64,000 bases of DNA from J038 sp036734085 (GTDB lineage Bacteria > Chloroflexota > Anaerolineae > Aggregatilineales > Phototrophicaceae): the NCBI GenBank assembly GCA_036734085.1, contig DAIMZF010000006.1:1-64000 (forward strand), read 5' to 3'. Positions 26,756-35,448 of this stretch are shown piece by piece (the first letter of the stretch is position 1; each line of letters begins with the position of its first letter). The notes below the pieces were generated by a model. That model ran no database searches. It saw only the letters and a program-made list of their open reading frames with translations, and was not told the DNA's origin. The translations under genes and the position numbers were made by a program.

Positions 26756-27530
26756 GGTTTGCTCGCCACATTCCCATATACGGTCTTAAGCGGATGCCTA
26801 GATTTTCCAGTTGATGCTTGTCGTTTGAGTCCAGGTAGCCGCGTGTAGCACGTAAAAAATAACTTTGTCCTTTTTCGCGTTGCATCGTGTCATCTAAACT
26901 TGCGTTATGTGCTTGCCGTTGGGATGCATCCCGATAGACTATCACACACAGGATAATAAGCAATCCACCGGGTTTAACGAGCTTCTGTAACCCTTGAACA
27001 TACGCGATAGGGTCAGGAAAGAGATGCAAGCCATGATTCATCACCACAACATCAAAAGGCGTTGTAAATTGCTCTAAATCCAATAAATCTGCTTGGATAC
27101 CATGCCATTGAACATCGTAACGGGTTATGGTACCCAGTCCTTGCTCCGCATGTGCGGAATAATCAACGGCGGTCAGGCGATGTCCGGCGCGGGCGATATG
27201 GTGGCTTAGCCATCCGTTCCATGCTCCAATTTCTAATACAGTTTGCTTCTGCTTGTTTGCTAAGTGCTTTTGTACGATGTTCACATCAAAACACCGGATG
27301 CGCCATTCAAAATGAGTTTGCTTGAGCGCACAGGGCAGGGCGTTATAATCAACATCTATATGCAGATGTTGTGTGTGGCCTGTGCGGAACTGCTGAATTT
27401 TTATCATGTGTTCCGCTAATTCTGCTGGGATGGTGTGGCAGATGCCATCGTGGTAGCGGGGGCATGACTTAATGTGTTGTCCGCATACCGCGCAGGGGTA
27501 AGGCGTCGGATTTTCTGGCGTGCCAAGCAT
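26694..27530 (-). CDS. SAM-dependent methyltransferase with N-terminal Cys cluster (MT4)
   Basis: 278-aa class I methyltransferase. Seen: an N-terminal C-x2-C-x6-C pattern with a further Cys (in PCAVCGQHIKSC and DGIC) that may bind a metal; the SAM motif I VLEIGAWNGWLSHH; the acidic TAVDYS; and VVMNHGLHLF as motif III. Last gene of the ten-gene minus operon. Its start lies 62 bases inside the flippase gene and its end overlaps lysK by 62 bases on the other strand. The substrate is unknown. The Cys cluster resembles that of MT2 in the same operon only in spirit. Confidence 0.78.
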   Translation of the reverse strand: MLGTPENPTPYPCAVCGQHIKSCPRYHDGICHTIPAELAEHMIKIQQFRTGHTQHLHIDVDYNALPCALKQTHFEWRIRCFDVNIVQKHLANKQKQTVLEIGAWNGWLSHHIARAGHRLTAVDYSAHAEQGLGTITRYDVQWHGIQADLLDLEQFTTPFDVVVMNHGLHLFPDPIAYVQGLQKLVKPGGLLIILCVIVYRDASQRQAHNASLDDTMQREKGQSYFLRATRGYLDSNDKHQLENLGIRLRPYMGMWRANLKARVIPSAPAYYHGWYCPV

Positions 27531-28659
27531 AATAAATCAGCATCCCCCATTGGATAATTGCGCTACTCAATAACGCTCCATATAAACCGATTACGGGCAG
27601 TAATATAAGGTTCATCAACAGATTCGTGCCTGCCCCAAAAATGTTGGATTTTAACACGATGGCTTGCTCATCGCGTTTGTACAAGCGATGAATCAACGGT
27701 AGAAATGCGTAGACCGGCCATACGAACAATCCGCCGAGTATCATAAAGCCCACAGAAAATCGGATGCCGTATAAGCTGACGAATAACACATAAGCGCCGG
27801 TGAGTGCAAATGGCAACATCAACCCGCCAAAGATAAATAGCTGGAATACGATCTTACCAATTGCCTGGTCATCCAGTCGGTATAAACTTTTAAGAAACGG
27901 TAGCATAATAAACTGTGCCAGTGCTTGCAAATACAGCATTAAATTGATAAAAATTTGATACCGTCCTGTATCTTGTTCCGTCAACAAAGCACTGACAGTG
28001 TATAAGTCGATACGAGAGGCCAGTAAACCACTGAATCCAAGTAGAAAAAATGCGGAGGCTTGCCGCAATTGGCGATAGTCAAATCTTAACTGAAGGCCGG
28101 TTAACATTTTGTGGAAGATGAGCATCCAGCAAACAGCTTTAAAGCCTGTGCCTAATGCAAAGCACCAGATGATAGTGGCTACATCCAAGTTATCCGCGAA
28201 CAGTAAACCTCCAATGATGAAAGTTGTAGCGGCGGCTTCTATGGCAAATGCCAATAAAAATTTGCGCTGGTAGATAAAAAGAGGGTCAAATGAACTAGTA
28301 ATGTATCCGGCGATAATCCAAATGAACACAGGCAGAATTGGAAAGTCAAACACGCTTATGATCCCGATAAACACCAGCAAAAATACAAGCCGTGAGGTTC
28401 CGTTGGTCTGCCACAACAGAGTAATTTGTGCTGGTGTACGGCTGAACGCACGTATCAGATACTCTTTATTGCCCCACGCGGCTACTTGTAATCCAAGCTG
28501 AACAACAATCAGCACTTGTACGAACGCTCCCCAAAGTGTTTCATCTGCGGTGCGGATGACAATAAATGCTATACCAAAATTCAGCAAAGGCTGTAACAAA
28601 CTATGCAATGAATTTTGTAGCACTGTGCCGATGCGTTTGCGGTTTTTGCGCGTTAGCAT
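27469..28659 (-). CDS. Polysaccharide flippase (Wzx/MVF-like)
   Basis: 396-aa membrane protein that would move a lipid-linked glycan across the membrane. Seen: ten to twelve hydrophobic helices with charged short loops, starting with SLLQPLLNFGIAFIVIRT, and the flippase-typical GNKEYLIRAFSR segment; no other domain. It begins one base after the stop of the upstream radical SAM gene. In this operon it pairs with the O-antigen-ligase-like gene at the front, suggesting export and polymerisation or ligation of a sugar product. Family call is by membrane pattern and context. Confidence 0.8.
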   Translation of the reverse strand: MLTRKNRKRIGTVLQNSLHSLLQPLLNFGIAFIVIRTADETLWGAFVQVLIVVQLGLQVAAWGNKEYLIRAFSRTPAQITLLWQTNGTSRLVFLLVFIGIISVFDFPILPVFIWIIAGYITSSFDPLFIYQRKFLLAFAIEAAATTFIIGGLLFADNLDVATIIWCFALGTGFKAVCWMLIFHKMLTGLQLRFDYRQLRQASAFFLLGFSGLLASRIDLYTVSALLTEQDTGRYQIFINLMLYLQALAQFIMLPFLKSLYRLDDQAIGKIVFQLFIFGGLMLPFALTGAYVLFVSLYGIRFSVGFMILGGLFVWPVYAFLPLIHRLYKRDEQAIVLKSNIFGAGTNLLMNLILLPVIGLYGALLSSAIIQWGMLIYYAWHARKSDALPLRGMRTTH

Positions 28660-30132
28660 TTAAAAGCCCGTTGTCTCCGGGCGTTGGTAATGGAGCCACT
28701 TCTGTAATGCGCGTAGTTCTATCGGGTAGTCATAAAACTTTGTGTGGTAGCGCACCGCGCTGACCGCTTTGAGCGCACGTCGCCATACACCACCGAGTTT
28801 GTAATCCGTGCTGGTGGGATAGTAAGCATTAAGTACCCGTTCAAAATTACGGATTTTGCGGCGGATAGGGTCTTTCATCCAAGGCATGTTGGCACTTCGC
28901 CGTTGAACAAAATCCTGCCAGTCGTCACTAACCCACCCCTCCAAAGTTTCCGGAAAGTTGAAGCCATCCGCCTTTGCCTGGTCGTATAATTCGCCGGAAA
29001 GCGGCACAGGGGTATAGACATAAATAATGACTTCTGTATGCGGATTAACACGCTTCACCTTACGAATAAATTCGATGGTGTGGGCGGTGTCTTCGCTGGG
29101 GTTGGGCGGATTGCCAACCACGAATGACATCTCCGGTACAATGTCATATTGTGCCATCTTCACCGCAATTTCGAGCGTTTTTTGTGTGGAGGCACGCCCG
29201 CCTTTGTCCATGCGCTTCAGCGTTTCATCAGAGCCGCTTTCCGCCCCTAAAAAAACCATCTTTAAGCCGCTATCGCGCATGAGTTCCCATGTTTTATCGC
29301 TGTAGGCAATCATCGTGTCAATCCGGCCTTCTCCCCACCATGCGATGTTTAAATCCATCACCAGTTCGGAAAATTCCGCCACGCGCTTTTCACTGGTAAA
29401 AAAGTTATTGTCGTAAAATTCTATGGCGTCCAGTTGATGCTCCATCACGAGCTTTCTAACTGTATTTGCTGTACGCTCTGCGGATTGTGCTAGCCAGCGC
29501 CCGTTAACCATATTCACGACAGCACAGAAGTTACAGAAGAACGGACATCCATAACTTGAATGATGCGACAGCGTGCGCTCTCCCATAAACGTTTTGCGTA
29601 TGTAACGCTCAACGTCTACACGATGATATGGGAAGTCTGGCAGGTCATCCGGGTTGGGGATGCGTGCAGGTAAGCTCCCATAGATTTGTCCATTGTTTTC
29701 ACGATACGCGATACCCGGCAGGCTTAGCGGTATGCTCTCCCGTTGTAGAATTTCCAACAGGGATAAAAAGGCTTCTTCACCATGCCCGCGCACCACATAA
29801 TCTACATAATCTGCCTTCAGTACAATGTCATAATGTTGTGTCGGGAAGTATCCGCCCCAGATGATAAGCACATGCGGGAATTCCGCTTTAATCGCTTTGC
29901 ACACAGGCACTGCGTTTGCTAATTGCGGGCCAGGCATGACTGTAATCCCAAGTATTTTTGCATTTGTCTGCTTTAGGGTGTCCCGCAAGGTCTCTAAGGG
30001 ATGAGTGGATAAATTGCCGTCTACAATGCAGTAATCGTAGCGGTCTTCCAAAACTGCGCCGATGGCTAACAAGGACATCGGCAAAACAGGCTTTTTATTG
30101 TCAGAACTTGGCGGATTATACAGCACAATCAT
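28660..30132 (-). CDS. B12-binding-type radical SAM protein C
   Basis: 490-aa radical SAM protein. Seen: an N-terminal cobalamin-binding-like Rossmann domain (about 1-150, IVLYNPP, LGITVMPGP, LIIWGGYFPT, GHGEEAF) without a visible DxHxxG motif, then the Fe-S motif C-x3-C-x2-C (Cys196, 200, 203 in YGCPFFCNFC), a GAESGSDET loop, and a C-terminal SAM barrel with NPSEDTAHTIEFI. This is the BchE/B12-radical SAM superfamily, whose members methylate or rearrange unactivated carbons; the substrate here is unknown. It lies between methyltransferase MT3 and the flippase. Confidence 0.88.
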   Translation of the reverse strand: MIVLYNPPSSDNKKPVLPMSLLAIGAVLEDRYDYCIVDGNLSTHPLETLRDTLKQTNAKILGITVMPGPQLANAVPVCKAIKAEFPHVLIIWGGYFPTQHYDIVLKADYVDYVVRGHGEEAFLSLLEILQRESIPLSLPGIAYRENNGQIYGSLPARIPNPDDLPDFPYHRVDVERYIRKTFMGERTLSHHSSYGCPFFCNFCAVVNMVNGRWLAQSAERTANTVRKLVMEHQLDAIEFYDNNFFTSEKRVAEFSELVMDLNIAWWGEGRIDTMIAYSDKTWELMRDSGLKMVFLGAESGSDETLKRMDKGGRASTQKTLEIAVKMAQYDIVPEMSFVVGNPPNPSEDTAHTIEFIRKVKRVNPHTEVIIYVYTPVPLSGELYDQAKADGFNFPETLEGWVSDDWQDFVQRRSANMPWMKDPIRRKIRNFERVLNAYYPTSTDYKLGGVWRRALKAVSAVRYHTKFYDYPIELRALQKWLHYQRPETTGF

Positions 30133-30154
30133 CGTGTGCCTCCTTTAAATAAAT

Positions 30155-30829
30155 CTATAATGCGGATAACTTATAAATCGTCTGAATCTCGTTGATAAAA
30201 TCGCGCTTGGCGATGACCTCAATGAGGAGTCCATGCGTTGTAAACGATTGTAGAAACTGGGGTGTTGCGCCATCTGTAGAAAGCACAACTAAGGCATAGC
30301 CGGATGGTGTTAAGTGATTGTGGAGTGCCTGCGCGAAACGCTCCACCGTGTTTTGTGACCGCCATGCATGGTCATATTCATCAGCCGGTTGACCGTGATA
30401 GTAAGGTGGATTAAACCCGATAAGGTCGAAACGGTCTTCCGTGACGGCTTCAAACAAATCACCAGACAAGACGCGCACACGATCATCCACACAATTCAGT
30501 AAAGTATTAATCTTCGTACAGCGTACCGCTTCGGGGTTAATGTCAATTGCGGTCACATCTGCACAGATGTTGGCGGCGGTAATCGCACCAATCCCGGAAC
30601 CTGTGCCCATATCCAGATAGCGCATGTTTGGCTGTAAATGGATAAGAATCTGCTTTGCCAGGAATGCGCTTGAACGAAAAATCGTCGGGTTAAACACATC
30701 CGGCAACACCACCATCGGCAGACCGTTGACATACTCCAGCACAAGCTGACGGTGACGCTTGCGATAATGAATGGCCGCCCATACGCCTAACACACGCCGA
30801 TACAGCCCGCGTATCCTTCGCCCGCGCAT
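30155..30829 (-). CDS. Methyltransferase with NPPY motif (MT3)
   Basis: 224-aa class I methyltransferase. Seen: motif I YLDMGTGSGIGAITAA, TAIDINPEAVRCTKIN, then LIGFNPPYYHG, the NPPY motif typical of N- or Gln/N6-directed methyltransferases. The reading frame is open upstream to 30913, but ATG 30829 is chosen because it overlaps the upstream stop as TAATG. Starting there removes an 85-base overlap with MT2. Substrate unknown; the NPPY could equally reflect a HemK-type protein methylase. It is the third of three adjacent methyltransferase genes. Confidence 0.8.
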   Translation of the reverse strand: MRGRRIRGLYRRVLGVWAAIHYRKRHRQLVLEYVNGLPMVVLPDVFNPTIFRSSAFLAKQILIHLQPNMRYLDMGTGSGIGAITAANICADVTAIDINPEAVRCTKINTLLNCVDDRVRVLSGDLFEAVTEDRFDLIGFNPPYYHGQPADEYDHAWRSQNTVERFAQALHNHLTPSGYALVVLSTDGATPQFLQSFTTHGLLIEVIAKRDFINEIQTIYKLSAL

Positions 30830-31725
30830 TATGTTCGCTTTCCGCAGATGACATGAAATTTGGCTGGCTCTCTGTGACCTCGCAACCATGCTTTTAACGG
30901 CTTTAGTGTCCACTTCAGCCCGTAATAGGGGGTGAATATTTGCCAGCTTAAACCAACTTGTTCGCGGAGTTCCTCAAGCCGGTGATAGGTTAGGTAGTTC
31001 TCCGAAGGAACATGATTAGATTTTGTGCCGTATTGTATCTCGAAGAGGTTCTCGCGCTCTTTGACCATCTGCTGACCGCTTGACTTATTATGATACACAG
31101 GGGTATCCATGATGATAACAACACCATCTGGCTTGAGGATGCGTAGGGCTTCGCGTAAAGTCTGTGCATAGTCGCTTGAATAGTGGAATGCACCATTGTA
31201 AATCACAATGTCGAACTGCCCGTCTGTAAACGGCGTATGGTCAAATTCTGCTTGGATAGGCGCAAAACTCACATCATAGTGTTTATTCGCACCTAGTCCA
31301 TCCCAATCATTGGTCAGCAAATCTATCGCCGCCACTTGATGCCCCGCAGAGGCTAGCCGATTGGATAACCAACAATTCCCTGCGCCGAAGTCCGCGATTT
31401 TAAGTTTCTGCTTGGTTGCACGTTGTATCACTTGCCGATACAGCATCTCATAACTTTTAGCACGGATGCGCCAATCTGCCTGACCCGAGATATAGGGGAG
31501 TTGAGCATACCATGTCGCCGGATGCTGGTTGCGACCCTCTGCGGCGCGAATTTTCTCATAGTCATTAATAAAGGCTTGATAGAATTCTGCATGTTCATCA
31601 GAAAGACAGCGCCATACACTATTTTCACAGACATAAGTTGTGCAGTCTTGCGGGCACATTGATTTATCATCAGTGAATGTCATGGTTGTCTTACAGACTG
31701 GACACGCAAATGTAAAAGTCATCAT
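30829..31725 (-). CDS. Methyltransferase with N-terminal Trm112-like Cys domain (MT2)
   Basis: 298-aa class I methyltransferase. Seen: an N-terminal C-x2-C...C-x3-C...C cluster (ACPVCKTT, CPQDC, YVCENS) resembling a zinc ribbon or Trm112 domain; motif I KIADFGAGNCWLSNRLA; AAIDLLTNDW; and DIVIYNGAFHYS. Its start overlaps MT1 by four bases and its stop overlaps MT3 by one, so the block is translationally coupled. The Trm112-like front suggests a partner-binding or stabilising element built into the same chain. The substrate is unknown. Confidence 0.78.
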   Translation of the reverse strand: MMTFTFACPVCKTTMTFTDDKSMCPQDCTTYVCENSVWRCLSDEHAEFYQAFINDYEKIRAAEGRNQHPATWYAQLPYISGQADWRIRAKSYEMLYRQVIQRATKQKLKIADFGAGNCWLSNRLASAGHQVAAIDLLTNDWDGLGANKHYDVSFAPIQAEFDHTPFTDGQFDIVIYNGAFHYSSDYAQTLREALRILKPDGVVIIMDTPVYHNKSSGQQMVKERENLFEIQYGTKSNHVPSENYLTYHRLEELREQVGLSWQIFTPYYGLKWTLKPLKAWLRGHREPAKFHVICGKRT

Positions 31726-32492
31726 GAGCGTTTGAACGTAATAAGATAGTGATCGTTTATCAACGACAAAAACCGACTATAGCGGCGGTCAATAGATGCT
31801 AAATGCTGAAAAACAGCCGGATAACGCCGGACAATGTGCTCTAAATAGGACGGTGGCAAAAATGCACCTACACCTACTGTCTTTACATGGTCGAAAGCAG
31901 GTTTAAACTCTTTCTGTAGTTGTTTAGCGGTTGGGTACCATACCTGGACATTGCTTCCGCCGCCAGCATGGGCGGATAGCCCTCTATTTGCCCGCAAACG
32001 ACGAAAAGCAGTACGTGGCTGAGCGTGCAACATATACCAACCGATTTCCCACGCACACAAAGGATTCATCATGACGATAACTACCTTTGCCCCTTGTGGC
32101 AGATAGTCCGCTAGATAGTCTGCCAATGCACGCCGATTGACAGCACAATTCACAACACCAAAATTGGAGAGTACGCCGTCAAAATGTCGATGAGAAAGTG
32201 GCATAAGCTGGTTTACATCGAGTTGCTCTACCTGCAAAAATTTATCCAGGCCTCTGTCACGGGCTTTTTGGTCAGTTTCGGCCAACATCTGCCGGGCGGC
32301 ATCTGTCGCCGTAACATGGATTCCTTTTTGTGCTAACCAGATAGCATCCTCACCTGTGCCACAGCCAATCTCCAGGATGTGGTCACCTGGTTTAAATGGC
32401 AGATGGTCGCGCACGATTTCCCGAAGCCACAAACCAAGCTGTGTATAAGTAAAATCTTTATCATAAGTCTGGGCGGCGGCATCAAAGCTCAT
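31722..32492 (-). CDS. SAM-dependent methyltransferase (MT1)
   Basis: 256-aa class I methyltransferase. Seen: motif I HILEIGCGTGEDAIWLA, then HVTATDAARQML, and DGVLSNFGVVNC as motif III, followed by a C-terminal substrate domain with WYMLHAQPRTAFRRL. The stop overlaps MT2 by four bases and the start overlaps radical SAM B by four bases (32489-32492), so it is made together with both. UbiE-like in the core, but no specific family is identified. Confidence 0.82.
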   Translation of the reverse strand: MSFDAAAQTYDKDFTYTQLGLWLREIVRDHLPFKPGDHILEIGCGTGEDAIWLAQKGIHVTATDAARQMLAETDQKARDRGLDKFLQVEQLDVNQLMPLSHRHFDGVLSNFGVVNCAVNRRALADYLADYLPQGAKVVIVMMNPLCAWEIGWYMLHAQPRTAFRRLRANRGLSAHAGGGSNVQVWYPTAKQLQKEFKPAFDHVKTVGVGAFLPPSYLEHIVRRYPAVFQHLASIDRRYSRFLSLINDHYLITFKRS

Positions 32493-33892
32493 GGTTGTCC
32501 TGTTTCTACTTCGTGCTGGGTGAGCCGCATCCCTAAGCGCCCAACCTGTGCGTTGACCAGTGCTTTTGTCATGTGCCAGTAACTTCGTTGTGTGTGTAGA
32601 CGCTGACGATTATATTCTACTGCGCCAACCATCCACCGTGTCGCATACCGATAAAAGCGCCGGGAATGACGCCCCGCGACGGTGTAATCCGCATCGGAAC
32701 CGTCTTCCCACGCTTTAAGTGGGATGACATCCTGTGCCACTTTTTTATAGAACTTCGTCCCGGCGATGGGATAGGCAACGGTTGTCAGGAAAATATCTGG
32801 ATTAGCTTGTTTGAGTGTCTCAACCGTTTGCTCAAGGTCAGTCATCTCTTCGCCATCATACCCCAACATAATAAACATCCCGGCTTGGATGTTATACTTC
32901 TGCAATAGTTTAACCATCTCAATGACACGCTTGACGTTAGTTTGGCGCTCCATCGCATCTAAAATGCGCTGAGAGCCACTTTCCGCGCCGACCCATATCC
33001 GGTAGCATCCCATGTCTGCAAGCGTTTTGATGACATCTTCGTTCAGTCGGTCTTCACGAGAAATTGTCTCGAAGGGGGTGTGGAGTTTGCGCCGCGTCAA
33101 TTCTTCCGCATAGCTAAATAACCAACGATGATTAATAGTGAAGACATCATCCGCATACCATAGTAAATCCGGGTTATAAGTTGATTTTATATGCTCGACT
33201 TCATCCACGACGTTCTGCGGTGTGCGGCGTCGGTGGGTATAACCGAATACAGCATGACTACACCAATTGCACTTATAAGGGCATCCCCGCGCTGTGATGA
33301 GTGATACCGCACTTTGCCCGTGATTTTCGCGCCATACGCGCATATATTCGTGGATGTCGATAGCGGCACGGTCAGGGAAGGGTTGTTCGTCCAGGTCTTT
33401 AATCTGCTCGCGTGGCAGTGTGTGGGCAAACTGGGCGACATCATCACGGTACACAATGCCAGCAATTGCTTCCAGTTGTGTAAGGCCGTGTTGCCGCAAA
33501 TGCGGGATTAACTCTTGTAGGGTGATTTCACCTTCACCCGTGACGACAATATCCGCGCCATGCGAAAGATAATTTTCCGGGTAGTTGGCTGGGTCTGGCC
33601 CACCGAGTACAACAATGGCATTATAACGCTGGCAGGCTGTAATCATCTTGAGTACATAACGCCGTGTCATCATATTACAGTAGATACCAACAATGGGCGG
33701 GCGTGATTGTGCGATAGCGGCTTCAAAGGCGTCTAAATCACTAAATGTTGTATCAAATACTTCGACATCAAATCCACAGGCTTTTAAATGTGCAGAGATA
33801 TACAAAATGCCAAGTGGAGGGTAGGGGCGCATGACCTGGCGTTCATGCGCGTCTTGATACATATAGTAACCATGTGTTAACAAAATATCCAT
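32489..33892 (-). CDS. B12-binding-type radical SAM protein B
   Basis: 467-aa radical SAM protein. Seen: an N-terminal cobalamin-type Rossmann region (LLTHGYYMYQD, YPPLGILYISAHL, VVLGGPDPANYP, TGEGEITLQEL), the Fe-S cluster motif Cys204-x3-Cys208-x2-Cys211 (RGCPYKCNWC), and a conserved IWVGAESGSQRILDAM segment. The latter is nearly identical in pattern to radical SAM A, which suggests tandem duplication. The C-terminal about 100 residues are variable. It overlaps MT1 by four bases. The reaction is unknown. Confidence 0.9.
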   Translation of the reverse strand: MDILLTHGYYMYQDAHERQVMRPYPPLGILYISAHLKACGFDVEVFDTTFSDLDAFEAAIAQSRPPIVGIYCNMMTRRYVLKMITACQRYNAIVVLGGPDPANYPENYLSHGADIVVTGEGEITLQELIPHLRQHGLTQLEAIAGIVYRDDVAQFAHTLPREQIKDLDEQPFPDRAAIDIHEYMRVWRENHGQSAVSLITARGCPYKCNWCSHAVFGYTHRRRTPQNVVDEVEHIKSTYNPDLLWYADDVFTINHRWLFSYAEELTRRKLHTPFETISREDRLNEDVIKTLADMGCYRIWVGAESGSQRILDAMERQTNVKRVIEMVKLLQKYNIQAGMFIMLGYDGEEMTDLEQTVETLKQANPDIFLTTVAYPIAGTKFYKKVAQDVIPLKAWEDGSDADYTVAGRHSRRFYRYATRWMVGAVEYNRQRLHTQRSYWHMTKALVNAQVGRLGMRLTQHEVETGQP

Positions 33893-33923
33893 TACGTCAC
33901 CATTCCAATACTCAATTCAGCTA

Positions 33924-35438
33924 TCATTCATCTGTTTGTGGGGTTGGCTTGGATGCCTCTTGATAGTTCATCGCCGCTTCCAACGCAATAAAACCCGTTT
34001 GTGGTATCTGTGCAAGGCGGTTTAGCTTTTGGCGGGCGAGGGGTAATGTTGCCTGATGGTAAGCCATTGCCAGAACATCCCGCGCACCAACCGGGCTACT
34101 CCCCAGTGCTTTTGCCGTCCGCCGCGACCGGAATTCTTTATGAACGACGGTGTGCAATTGCCGATAAAATTCTGTTGTAAACGGCCCTTGATACAGCATC
34201 GCTAAATCACTGGAATCTTGCCAGTGTTGCTGTTCACCTAATTGGTCTTTGACTCGGTCGTAAAACTTTGTGCCTGGTAACGGGTACGAAACTGAGATGC
34301 CGATGTCATCCGGCATACAATCACGCACTAACTGGAGCGTTTGCTCAATATCTTCACGAGTTTCACCGGGATAGCCAAATTGCAAAAAGAAGCCGACCCG
34401 CACACCAGTTTCGCGCAGTTTGTGTGCTACCTCGCGGATTTCTTCTACTCTTGTGCCTTTTTCCATTGCGTCTAATATCTTCTGAGAGCCGCTTTCTGCC
34501 CCCACCCACACAATGTCGCATCCAGCACGTTTGAGGGCTTTAATGGTATCACCTCGCAAAAGTAAATCTGCACGGCTGAGGCACTTAAACGGTTTTTTGA
34601 TGTCTTTTGCCTCGACTGCTTCCGCGAAGCCTTCAAACCAACCGGGCTTTAAGCCCATAATGTCATCCGCAAACCAGATATGATTAACCTGATAGTGAGT
34701 ATCCAGATGTGCCACCATCTCTGCTACCCGGTGCGGACTATGCACATTATACCGTTGCCCCCAGATGGGCTTAGCACACCAGTTGCAGTGATACGGACAT
34801 CCGCGTGTTGTGACAAGATTCATCGAAAAATAACCATGATTCTTCAGCCAAATCTCGCGGTATTGTGCTATGTTGATTAAATCCCATGCGGGTAGAGGGA
34901 GTTCATCTAACGCTTTCATAACAGGGCGACGTGTGGGGGTATTATTGGCCTGCGAAGTGACCCCGATAATGTGGCTTGTTTCTTTGTTGGCTTCTAATGC
35001 CTGCAGGAGTTCGGCTAAGGTTTCCTCACCCTCACCGATGATGACATAATCCGCACCGGCCTCTAAATATCTATCGTAGTGGTCGGTTGCGTCCGATCCG
35101 CAGATAATTACCGAACACCCGTGCGCTTTTGCCATCACTATCATACTAAAGGCGGCTTCACGCATCCGCGCTAAGCACATCTTGGATAAATAATTGAAGT
35201 TATCTTCGTACAGTACCGCATAATACGGTGATTCTTGTTCGAGCGCCTTCTGCCAATCCTGTTCGGATTCCGCCAGAATAGCGTCAAACAGAGCGACAGG
35301 ATAGCCTTGTTCGCGGATGTAGCCTGCGGCGTACAGCGTACCTAAGGGTGGGTACGGTTGCATAGCATCCCATAATTTAGCATCAAAGCGCAGAAAATAA
35401 GATTGCCCAAATAATACTTTACGATAAGCCATATTCAT
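33924..35438 (-). CDS. B12-binding-type radical SAM protein A
   Basis: 504-aa radical SAM protein. Seen: a cobalamin-binding-like front (QPYPPLGTLYAAGYI, VIICGSDATDHYDRY, IIGEGEETLAEL) followed by Cys214-x3-Cys218-x2-Cys221 (RGCPYHCNWC) and WVGAESGSQKILDAMEKGT. It shares motif order and several residue runs with protein B. The extra C-terminal residues include a basic stretch EFRSRRTAKAL. It starts 31 bases after, and on the same strand as, the nucleotidyltransferase gene is 10 bases away (35439-35448). The substrate is unknown. Confidence 0.9.
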   Translation of the reverse strand: MNMAYRKVLFGQSYFLRFDAKLWDAMQPYPPLGTLYAAGYIREQGYPVALFDAILAESEQDWQKALEQESPYYAVLYEDNFNYLSKMCLARMREAAFSMIVMAKAHGCSVIICGSDATDHYDRYLEAGADYVIIGEGEETLAELLQALEANKETSHIIGVTSQANNTPTRRPVMKALDELPLPAWDLINIAQYREIWLKNHGYFSMNLVTTRGCPYHCNWCAKPIWGQRYNVHSPHRVAEMVAHLDTHYQVNHIWFADDIMGLKPGWFEGFAEAVEAKDIKKPFKCLSRADLLLRGDTIKALKRAGCDIVWVGAESGSQKILDAMEKGTRVEEIREVAHKLRETGVRVGFFLQFGYPGETREDIEQTLQLVRDCMPDDIGISVSYPLPGTKFYDRVKDQLGEQQHWQDSSDLAMLYQGPFTTEFYRQLHTVVHKEFRSRRTAKALGSSPVGARDVLAMAYHQATLPLARQKLNRLAQIPQTGFIALEAAMNYQEASKPTPQTDE

Positions 35439-35448
35439 CAGTCTTTCA

